A stretch of 64,000 bases of DNA, taken from positions 7,343,001-7,407,000 of the forward strand of contig NC_092670.1 of NCBI RefSeq assembly GCF_964355755.1, written 5' to 3'. Below the pieces are notes generated by a model. That model worked only from the letters and a program-made list of their open reading frames with translations, ran no database searches and was not told the origin of the DNA. Positions 38,101-50,100 of the stretch are shown one piece after another; the first letter of the stretch is position 1, and each line of letters opens with the position of its first letter. This DNA comes from Antedon mediterranea (taxonomy: Eukaryota > Echinodermata > Crinoidea > Comatulida > Antedonidae). A program made the translations under genes and the position numbers.

Positions 38101-41100
38101 AAAAATACAACACTAAAAAAAAAAATAATAAATTTAGCTTTTAGGAATTGAAAGTAATAATTGGCAAAATGCAGAAAGACAGAGGACATGTTATTTAATA
38201 TCTAAGCAAGTTCCGTCAGAGCTTCTGCAGATGGATTTATGAATGAATTGAGGCCATCATCACTTTTAATCAGGCTTATACCTACACGACCTTCAACAAA
38301 ATACTATGGACAATCTCAATCAGGAAAGCTGAATCACTCACCACATTCAAAGAACTCGTCAAATCACACCTTTTTAATTTGCACTTTCCTCATTCCTCTT
38401 TTACTAATATTTTCTATTTATTGTTCAGCGCTTAGAAACGACCTGCATTTTATGCTATATTAAATTGACCATTATTATTAATATTACAATTTTGTGAGAT
38501 CACTACGGTCAGATAGCTTGAGACTTACTATTTAAGTCAAGGAAGAGTACAGGCACATGAGTTTCCATGCCAGCTGGTGGATGCCAGCTGGCCACAGCAC
38601 CTGGAATGCCACTACCATGAGCCGGCACCAACACGGCATTACGCTCTTCCGTTAATGATACCCATTGGTTGATTAAACTTGCTTCCCTTTCCATGTCTTG
38701 CTCGGTTTTTCCAGCTGAAAAGAGAGGGAATTATATTTCAAGACATTTCAAAATTGTTTACACTTTTCTACATTGACTAAATTTAGAAATCGTTCATATT
38801 ACATCACACTTTTGTTTATCTTTTTACATTGTATTTTATAAATGGTAATAAACAATTTTGTTTTAATAATCACATTTTTTGTAAAAGATAATAAAAACTA
38901 GATGACATTTTTTTTAAACATTTTTCTTTTTTCCAGTAAAGAAGCATGACACTTTAGATTTTCTTTTCATCTCGCTGCTGAGTTAATTGTATTGCTGACA
39001 ATAGACAGTATGATATAACTTAACAATGATAATTTAGCACATTAGAGCTTTTGGCTATATATTTTCTTGATGAAAGAATTTCTAAAAATAAGATATATCA
39101 TTTTACATACAAAAAGAAGCTAATATGGCTGTTATATGATAGTATACACATCTACAATATTGAGATTTAAATGGGCAATAATGAGTACTGACATATATTA
39201 ATATTATATTCTGATAAAAAACACATTATATGAATGAACTGTATGAAAAAATCATTATAACCTAAATGCAAAACACATATCCAATACCAAAAATTAATTG
39301 GCAATATCGGATAACCAACAGGAATAAGATTGATTTTCTTGTTATGATGCTATAGGTAGAGCAATGACCGAGTAAGGATTTGAACCTAAAACCTTGGTAG
39401 TATGTTAACCACTACTATATATAGCTTTAGCAACTCCACCACTTAGTATTTTTTATCTATTTATTATGATAATTACAAATAGATCAATTATTATCATCAA
39501 TTGAAAAAAAGAAAAACAATATTTAGGAAAAAATTTAGTTAAACACTGATTTTCTAACTGTTGATAACCATGAATTAATTAACCAAAAAATTGATATTAT
39601 TAAAAACTTGAAAAATTGTATTCATCTAATGATTATGATATCAATGTGACCTCCTCTATCTTTATTATCGTTCACTTTGACTACATTTCTAAGCTCATGG
39701 TTGCAAAATCTGAATCAGAAAAAAAATTACTCCTCCACAATGTAAGTCATACATTGTGATGAAGCACTAAACATTAATGCCCAGTACCATCATGTGTTTT
39801 TAGATATATATTCTGCATTAGTTAGGATGATTATACATACATGTAAATGTGATGTACAGTAGTTGTTATTATTCTACATGTATGATTATGATAAATTTAT
39901 GACATTGTTTTAGTATATAATTGGCACAAAGCTTCTTTAATAATTTGAGGCAACGAAAGGCATTTACAAGTTCTAAACACCTTAGGCTTTTATTACGGAT
40001 TTTATTAGGATTATACCAGATGCAATTAGTATAACAAAATGGCTACCCAGAAATGTTGGTTAGAAAGAGGTATATAAACAATATAGAAATAGGTCTCAAG
40101 ACAGAAAGAGGTTACAACATTGAAAGAGGTCGCAGAGCATAGACAGAGGTCACAACAAAGAAAGAAGTTACAACATAGAAAGAGTTCACAACATAGAAAG
40201 AGGTTACAACACAGAAGGTTACAACATAGAAAGAGGTCAAAACACAGAAAGAGTTCACAACATAGAAAGAGGTTACAACACAGAAGGTTACAACATAGAA
40301 AGAGGTCAAAACACAGAAAGAGGTCACAACATAGAAAGAGGTCACAACACAGAAAGAGGTCACAACATAGAAGGTTACAACATAGAAAGAGGTCACAACA
40401 TAGAAAGAGGTCACAGAGCATAGACAGAGGTCACAACATAGAAAGAAGTTACAACATAGAAAGAAGTTACAACATAGAAATAAGTTAGAACGCAGGAGGT
40501 TACAACATAGAAAGAGGTCACAACACAGAAAGAGGTCACAACATAGAAAGAGGTCACAGCACAGAAAGAAGTCACAACAAGGTCACAATACAGAATGACT
40601 TTTAAAATGCATAACAAAGAGGTCAAGGCACATAGAAAGGTCATAGCATTGAAAGAGGTCACAAAATAGAAATGTCATTAAATAAAACGACATCATAACA
40701 TTAGTGTATTATGATACACACATGGAAACATGAATAGCATACATGAGAATTTGTTAATTTTGGACATGAAACCTTTAATAAATCTATATTATTTGCATGT
40801 TGTGTTTCAAGTATCACTTTACCAACTTTGCGGCGACGACGTTTCTTTTCCTGTATAAGTCTTCGAATAAACTCTGTAAATTTATGTTTACTATGGTTAT
40901 TTCTAGAACAATAGATTGTTATGTGTAAACACATAACTAATAAAAGTTTGGCACAATTGGCTTCTAAGCAAGCACATGTGTTACACTTTTACATTTTTAA
41001 CAGTATTACTAAACATTTAAAAGTACAGTATATATAAAGTATACACACTCAAAATCAAAATATATTTAAACAATAAAAATCATTAATTGATAAAAGCTAC

Positions 41101-44100
41101 AACAAATCATAAACAATCAATCAATAACACTTAGTTTCCATCATAACAAACATAAAACACATAATGATGGCACATTTACAATAACACAAAGAGCAAACCT
41201 TGAAAAAAGTCAACCTAAACACATTTTGCTGTATCTTGTATAGATATACATACCTTTTTTGTTGATGATTTTATGTATTTGTTCATCTAAGTGTTCTCGT
41301 CGTTTCATCAGTGCCTCCGACCACCTGTCTCTAAGTTTATTCAAATCACCATCTTGATAGCTGTCCAACGCTTTTTGTAATTTTGATCGGTTAGTAATAC
41401 TACCTATGGATACTGCTGTGATAGCCTCGCATATTATGGGTAGTGTTCCAGAATTCTGTACTGGTTGTACCCAAACTTTCACTCTCCTAGACTGACCCTA
41501 AAAACAGATTGATAAGAAATGAGGCAACAACTACATTTGTTTTAAGATTACAAACACTGTCCATAGATACAATGCTGATTGAGTCAGTACTGTTTGTGTG
41601 TATGAAGTATAGTTTTATAACTTGGTAATTGCAATATACTAATTACCTGTCTAAGTTGGAAGACACCACCTGATAGGATATCTGGTCTTTGTGTGCACTC
41701 AACCGAAACATAATCACCCTGTTCATTTAATTCCTGAATCTCAACCCACATCTCTACTTTGTGTGTAAGTTCTTTCCATCTAATTAAAAAAAAAGAAATA
41801 GAACTTGGAAGAGTTAATTGTGAATGAAGAATTTGGGAGTGTAAAGGTAGGCTTAGGTAGGCTTACAGTATGTGACCTTTCAACTGAGTGGCGTTTCTTT
41901 CAGTTCCACATCGAAAATAAGCCCACTAGAATCTATCCAGGGAATAAAACTGTGATGCCCAAATAGTCACTTTCAGAATAAATTAAACGAAAAAAGTCTC
42001 TACCTGTCAGCTAAAGATCTTGACTTCGCATGGATATTTTCCATTTGCCAGCCTGCATTGCTTCCAGAGAAAACTTCCGTTCCTGAGCTGCGATGGCCCC
42101 AGACTTCAACGGCTAACGATCCCTCCAGTGCATGCTCTACAAACTCCTCAGATACATTGACTGTAAACTCCTAAAATAAATGAAATAACCTTATATATAA
42201 GTAGTATTTTTCTAATGCTTGGTTCACACTAGCAACGCAACATAACACAACGAAAGAAAATGCCCTTCCCATAATTGTGTTTTCCCCCGCCTGCATGAAA
42301 TCAAACTTGCTATGTTTGCAGGATTGTTGCGTCGTTGGTTCCCACTTGTGATTATGCAATACAGCACTTTACTTTACTTTACGTCGATACGTCGTTGCCT
42401 TGCGTCCTAGTGGGAACCACGCTTAAATAATTCACCCGAATTGCTCTACATATCCTTGCAGTGTAAATATCTGTACATACTCTATTTGCCCAATTGTTGT
42501 AGTTGTTCCAGTCAACATTTTGAAAGGTGTAAACAAAAATTAGAAAGAAAAGAAATTTGCACCGCTCTTTTGCCTTTTTCTTCTAACACTCCTGTTCAGT
42601 ATCCGATTTAAAATGTTAAACATCTTACCCTAGTGTGGTTAAACTTGACCTTGCGTTGTGAATCTTTTGATCTTCTACGTGGAAGTACAAAATCGTCAGT
42701 GTCTGGTCCAATCAATGGTGGTACAACCATCGGACCATCCTGACCCCAAAATGTATACTGGCAGAATACAAAATGGGCTAAGCTAAGAGGAAGTTCTGAG
42801 GCATTCACTATTTTTATCTGTAAATGTCAAATGAAATTATTAGTTAATTATTAGTCTAATCTAATGAATACCAAAATAGAAATGAGAAAAGTTATTTTAA
42901 ATTTATGACTACAGATAAGTCATCTGGAGATTGTGGCTTCAAGTAAAACCATCAGATCAAGAGGAACAATGAAAAAGAAAGGACTTGCAACGACCTAAAG
43001 ATCAAAGGACAATTTGATGCACCAATCTATGCTGAAGCACTACTACCTAAAAAATATATTTGAAACCAATGTCATCAGGAGGGAGCTTAACGGCGCATAC
43101 ACACAGTATGATTTTGTTTATTTTTGTAAAATTATAGGTGGTGTGCATGGTGGCAAAAGACATTGTACCAGTGACCTGAGATTTGTTCTCTTCTCTACGG
43201 TATTGAGTACATGTCCATGAAATTTACGACTTGGTGTAAATGCTAAAAATGTTTTTATAAGATTTTGTATAAATTACAAGGGTAAGTTAAGTTGTTAAAG
43301 CACAAAGGCAGGATGAAGGGTTGAAGAAGTTGGATAATTGAAAGAGGAACATGGCAATCCTTCAAAAGAAGAAAGCTGAATATGTAATGAAAACTATTAC
43401 TTACCCGACAGCATAGTGGCGCTCCAACAGCTAGTCCTTCAACTTCATTTTCTCCAACCACCTCAAATCCACTCTCACTCTCATTACTACCTAGAGGTTC
43501 CACATCTGGTTTCTCATATACTGGAGGGTTGATTCTTTGTAATTCTACATGTAATCTACCAGCAACCTATAAACAAATAAAAATTATACAGTTTAATAGG
43601 GTAAATTTCCATTTCACTGCACACCACCAGGTGTGGTGTTGTGCAGCATGGTAGAGCTATCCAGATCGAGGGTTATCTTGCAGACTAGTTCCTTATCTAG
43701 ATTACAGTTAACTGATTTTACAGTAAATAAAAGCAGAAAATCCACAACTTGTCCAAGCTGGATTTGCAAACAAGTTGTCCAAACTATTATTAGGCAACTG
43801 AGTTCAAACTGACCTCTCCTTGTTGGTTGATGATTGGTGCTGGATACTCTAACTTGACATCATGAAACAGTACTTCAAGGAATATATTGGCAACGCCAAT
43901 TAGATTATGGTTTTCTTGATATTCATAAAATGGATCCACTTTGTCTTCATCATCCTAAAAAATAAATGAGTAGGTTTCAAAAATTAAGACTCTAACTTTG
44001 GTGATAACAGTTGAACTCATCCTTGATACAATTAAGGGACATATTAGCACATTTGACAATACTGTACTTATTAATGCAACTATATCATTTTGTCTTGCAT

Positions 44101-47100
44101 TAGGAGTCCATAAAACATGATTGCATTTTGCTATTATCTAAGCATGGTGCACATGTATGTATCTATGCATGTTAAACAAGTAGTGGAGCTATTTAGCTTT
44201 GTGGCTAACATGCTTGCCTTCCAATCCCAAGGTCCAGTGTTCAATCCTGACCAAGTGCCAAAATTATAACAATTCTTTCAACTCCACTAAGCCTCAAATG
44301 AGACTTAGTTTATAAGCAAGGTAACTTATAAAACAGTATACATCCTGTAATTGGAGAGTTAAAACTGCCATAGGATTCCATAATTATGTATTTTAAATAA
44401 TCATTTTATAGCCCAATACCTACTGTAGTATCCCTCTAAACTGGTACAATATTTAAAATCGTAGATCAGCATGCAACATTAACACAACTACTCTAACACA
44501 AAAATACATATTCAATTGAAAGTGTCAAGCTCTAATATGTTTTTCACAATGTTACAAACTCTCCCCACCACTTATACCATATCGTATTACATACAGATAT
44601 GCAATATCCTTATTAACACCACATTAAATTACATGTATTTGTGCTTGAATATCACCCATGCACAAACCAAGTGGATGGTCTAGTGTAGAGAAATAGTTCC
44701 ATGCTTCTAATACGGTATGTTACACCAGGTATTACTATTAAAATGTATTCAGAACATTTTAAATGGCATTATTTGAATAGTATGTATTTGTATTTTGTAT
44801 TTGCACAGCCAGGGAATAACATTTGATCTGATCCTCTGTGGTTAAATATAGTTGAATTGAAAAAACGAATTCAATTTTAAAATTGTACTTAATCTGTATA
44901 AACTATTCCAACTGCAGTATTAGAAAATTATTACTTTTTTACTTTTTATTTATTTATTTATATTTTTTTTTTAATTTAAACTTTACTTCTTAAATAAATA
45001 ATTCTGTTTGTGTGTGCTGCAGCATTTTAGTAGATCATGCAAATGTTATGAATGAATATTACATATGTAGTGCCATGGTATGGGAGTACATGCGTCCTAT
45101 AAAATACAGTGTTAAATCTAGTACATATATACACCATCTACAACAGTCACTAATAATTCATTGACATTAGTACTTCTGTAAAAATGAATTAATCTAAAGT
45201 AATATATAATAATAATAATAACAATACTCCATGCATCTTATAAAGTAAAATAACTAATATACTGTACAGGCATATACAAGCATAACTGGGAACATTTATA
45301 TCACCTCAATTTGTTCCGACAAATTAGCTCGCGATGAAAACAATGAGTCCTGAACAGCAAATAAGTTAAAGAAAAGAAAACTGTTATAACAAATTAATAA
45401 TTAATAAAAAGAGAACTCAATCAAAAATAATTAGAGAAATAAAATATAAAAAAAAAATTTTGCTATGAAATCAATTACAAAACATTTTAAACTAGAACAG
45501 CATGCAAGTTTTCAATTGGTAAGACATTGTGAAACTTCATTTCAAGTTTAAAACCATTTTTTCCCTGTAATTTATTCAGCAATAACATAATGATCAGAGT
45601 GCATGGGTTCACCATTATTAGTTTGATTAAAGTGTTAAGCTCTGCCTACACTATCAAACTTTATGTGAAAAAAAAAATGTGCCCATTATGAAAATGATGA
45701 TTTCATGACTACCATATTTGGGCATATCACTACCATATTTGGGTACATCCCACTTTTTTTATCAAACTAGTTTGATAGTATAGAAAGAGCTTTAGTTTAG
45801 CAAGTCAGTGCACTAATGTAACTTATAGTGAACAGTATTAATATCTGCTATCAATAATAAAGTGCACAAACGTGTCTTATTAGGAGACTTACTAAAGCAT
45901 GACCAAACCCAATTTTTTAATACATCTAAACATAGAGGGAACTATTAGGAAAATCAAAATGCCAGCTGCCTTCTAAAGTATTTTTTGCACTGTTAACTAA
46001 CCTTTTTAATTAAACATGGTATTACCCTAAAATACAGTAGTAAATGTTTACACTATTGATGTGTGTTTTTGTATATCTTAAACAATTAGGACAAATTGCG
46101 AGGGACGAGAGGTCACTCGAAATTATGGGAAACTCCCACAATCATTGGGAGACTTTAGAGGTTAGTTCACCACAATTACAGCTTTTGTTACTACTCAAAA
46201 CCTGAAATGAAGATAATGACAGAAAAGCAACCTGGAGTAGATAACTTGTTATACATTTTTTGATGATGTGCAGAGACATTTATATATTAACTTGGTGAAC
46301 TGGGTGAACTGGCTCAACTACAGTGATTTAGTTTACTTAGGTTGATCCTGGTTTCCGAAATGTTCATTTTTTACTACTGAAAAGGACCAAATAAATAATG
46401 TAATGAAATAATAAGAATAACAACTAAAGTATTACCTAAAATTCTTGATTTAACGAGGTAATTTTCAACAAGTAAATAATCACAAAACTACACTTAACTA
46501 CCATAATAAAACATAGATAGACTCACCAAAACAACAAAAAACAAAAATGACTCACTAACTATTAAGCATGCTAATCTACTCTTCCACCTCAAAGCATTAA
46601 TAACTATTCTAAGAAAAATTTATCACTAATCCAGTAATTTTATATAATATAGTTACACAGCAAAAGAATATTTACTCTAATCAAACACTAAAAGCTACTA
46701 ATACTATATCATTTAAAAATTGATCAATCCAAATAAGTATAATAAATTATTATTAATTCAAAACTATAAATAGAAATTAATTTCAGCAAAGCAAATTACC
46801 CAAAACTAATCAAAGACTAAAATATAATTATCTAATTAATCTAGCACATAATACTACGTCTACTACCACTTTTCTAAAGCAATCAATTTTTCTCAGCAAA
46901 GCAATTATTAACTTTTTTTTTTAAATGGGGTCTTATTAGGCTGCAACAAATCTCATAACAGCACGCATGCAGAAAATAACTGCTCTGTATAAAACAGAAA
47001 GTCTTATTTCATAGCATGTTCAGTTTTGCATTTCATTACCATGTGGAGTAAAAAAGAAATGAATGAATTGTTTCCTTTTTTAATTTATGGACAAATCACT

Positions 47101-50100
47101 ATATTAACCAAATATTAGGAAAAATAGCTATCCATCTGGTTAAAAGCAAAAAGAACAACAATAAGAAAACAAAAAGAACTTTATTTCAAATCAAGCACAA
47201 AAAAAAAGAAAAAAAAAACAGAACAGGAAGGTTAGTTCAAAGTTCACCTGAGATTCAAAGAACGACATCTTGCGTAAGGGATGCATTATACCATCCTCTT
47301 CCTAAAATGTAAAAATGATTCACGAATATTAAATACATAGAGTGAATGACTTAATTGGCCAATGATTTCATGAATATGCATTAGTGCGAACCTTATGAAT
47401 ATTAATAAGTAATGAGTATATAAAGGGGATGCACCTCTTTAGAAATGATTCATGAATATTAAGTTAAATAGTAAATGAGTTATTGTTATTGGCCAAAGTT
47501 CAGATGAATATGCATTTAGCATGTGAAAAACATGAATATGTATTAGATAATTTGCAATAGATAATTTGTGAATTATTAGTACGTATAATCTGTTATATAA
47601 GACAATATGAATTTTGTAATTAATGTTATTATTTATTTGTATTCATCTATTCTTTACTTGTTTATATTTATTTTATTTACATATATTTTGTATGTTATTG
47701 TAAGGTTATGAGAGCGATTGTGCTTGTAATTAATCTTTGCAAGGACCAAATAAATCTGAATCTGTTTCTATACAATTAAGATTTTGTTGAAAATGAACAT
47801 CAAGCTCACTATGGTATTTTTGTCAAATTAATAAGGGAAATATAAACCAAATTTGAAGGAACCGATATTTAATGTCAGCAGTAAGTATCTGCAAATGTCT
47901 ATGTAATATGTAAAGGTGTAAATAATAATTTAAAACCTGAAGTTTGTCTTATAACCAGGAATATACAGTAATATTGTGATATGAAAATGATAAGATATTA
48001 ATAAAAAAATTAGTAAATTTTAATAATACATAATATAATAATCTAAAAAAAAAAACAAATGAAATTTAGATTAATAAATGTATTTATTAAACTGAAAATA
48101 CAAAATAGAGAAAGTGATCAAACAGTATGGAAACAAATTTAACGACTTGCAAAAACAGTTATGAAAAATATGACTTTTATAAACCGTTTTTTTGTATAAA
48201 CTGCTTTTTAAATATCTAAACCTGCTGAAAGCAGCATTCTGATAGCTTCCCAAAACCATGACAAATTCTGAATTATATATCTAGACACAGAATGTTGGTT
48301 TTAGCCTTCCTGGGAGATTAAGTATTTCTGCTTCATAGAGTGGTGTTCTCATAGTGTGGTGTATAGTACAAAGATCAAATGGCTGAGCGGATAAGGTAGG
48401 GGCGCTATTTATCCTAAAGAGCCATCAGCATGGGTTTGAGGTCGACTCATTTCTAGTTCTGGTAGTGGAAGTCTTCTCGCATAAGGATTAATAAACCATA
48501 GGTCCAGTATACACGGTTTGTCCATGTGTACTTTATAAATAAACCTAGTTGATCATCATTAGTGTCGAGTGGATACCTCTGTGTGGATGGTATTACCACC
48601 TATTTGATAGGACATCAATTAATTTACTATCAGTAATCCTTGATCATGTTCCTAAAGATTTAAATAAAAATTAAAAGAAAGTCCCTAAAAACTTTACATA
48701 AATTTTCTTTTTTTTGTTGTATTTTATCTGAAATAACATTACCTTGTGGTATTTTTCTTTCTTTTCTCCATATAACTCTCTCATGTCTACAATCTTATTT
48801 TCTAGTTTCTCAACAGACCATACTTGTGTTCCTCTTCCCTTTCTCTTTACTTTGATGGCAGGTTCACTAACTAAAACACCTCTCTAAAATTGTAGATAAA
48901 AAAGGTTAAACATTTTTTAAGTTTCAGTGCCACAAGAAATTAAGTGGTGCAGTGGTCACAACATAAAGGGAACAATTTCCTGGATTGTCAAAGGCCTGTC
49001 AAAAAATGATCACGAGCGATCATTCATAACAGTGCATAAAAAATATATTGAGGTTCCCGTATATTATGAATGGGGAATTGGTTATGTCTTTAATGTACAT
49101 ACAGAAATAAGCTTTAATTGGTATATGGGCGAAAAGTTTCATATTTTATTTCACATGTTAGGCTACTGTATGTCTATGATTATATCTGCAGGTGCTTAGC
49201 GAAAAAAATGTAATTCCAATACAGTGTGCTTTCCCATGGAAGCCATGGTTCTCTAAAATTGATGAAGATCTTAAAAGTCTGAACTACTTCCCTCACTCTT
49301 CCTACCTCACGAACTATAGTCTATCATCGTCAACATATGTAAATGTAAAATAAACCTTTCTATTTGGCGTAAGATTTGCAGCAGGTATTTGTAAAGTAAC
49401 ATGGAATTCTGTTTGTTTCGTCATTTCTTCACTTAAGAAGTTAGCTTCTCTTGCTAATGCGTTTGCCTTCAAAACATCTTCTTTTAGTTTAGCTAGACAC
49501 TGTTTGAATTCATCCTCTCTGTAGAAAATACAACAAGTTTAAAATACAGTATAATCAATCTTTTGTCATTTCCTATTCAGAGACACCCCTATAACAAGGA
49601 CACTTTGCCTAAAAGAAACGAGGGGAAATACAGCTGCAGGTATATCTTAACAATATTTATTGCTGTCCTAAGTATCGTAGTACTGGTGGATCAAAAAAAA
49701 TTGAACGTACAAAAGTAAAAAATAATATAAGTATAGTCAACAAATAGTTATTAGGACACCACTATCAGTTGAGCCAATTGTCAATCTTTCATAATTTTTA
49801 TATCTCAGCTGGGCTGTTTTCAATGTACCTTTTTCTATTCCAGTATTTAAGTATACTACAAAAAATAGATGAAATGGTTGGAAAGTAGATGAACGTCATC
49901 ATTATGAACATTGGCTGCACATAACAGTATCTACAATTTCATTATGGTATTGTGAAATCTTTTTACTATTACCGCAATTTCTAGAATTTCTTGTAATTTT
50001 GAAACTTTAATGCTACATTGTGATATTACTAATTGCAAAAAATTACCTAGCATCTGCCCATCTGTCCTCCATTGATGAGTTAGCCTCACTTCCTCCTTCA

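Larger units (their letters stand above)
38715..40822 (-). other. KIF13B intron between exons 23 and 24
   Basis: This 2.1-kb intron holds a SINE remnant (39350-39447) and an 18-bp minisatellite (40085-40670). No exon was recognised. Confidence 0.75.
47302..48742 (-). other. KIF13B intron between exons 14 and 15
   Basis: This 1.4-kb intron holds the tandem repeat above, a LINE-like tail (TGCAAGGACCAAATAAATCT at 47738-47757) and a tRNA-like SINE (48365-48560). No further exon was found. Confidence 0.7.

Noticed and set aside
40026-40662. Long ORFs on both strands reading VTSFYVV or HRKRSQ repeats
   Set aside because: They follow from an 18-bp tandem repeat whose period is divisible by three. 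There is no domain, and the array lies inside a spliced intron.
48927-49199. Plus-strand 90-codon ORF upstream of exon 14
   Set aside because: It is antisense and intronic, with no similarity to any family I recognise, and its length is within chance for this composition.
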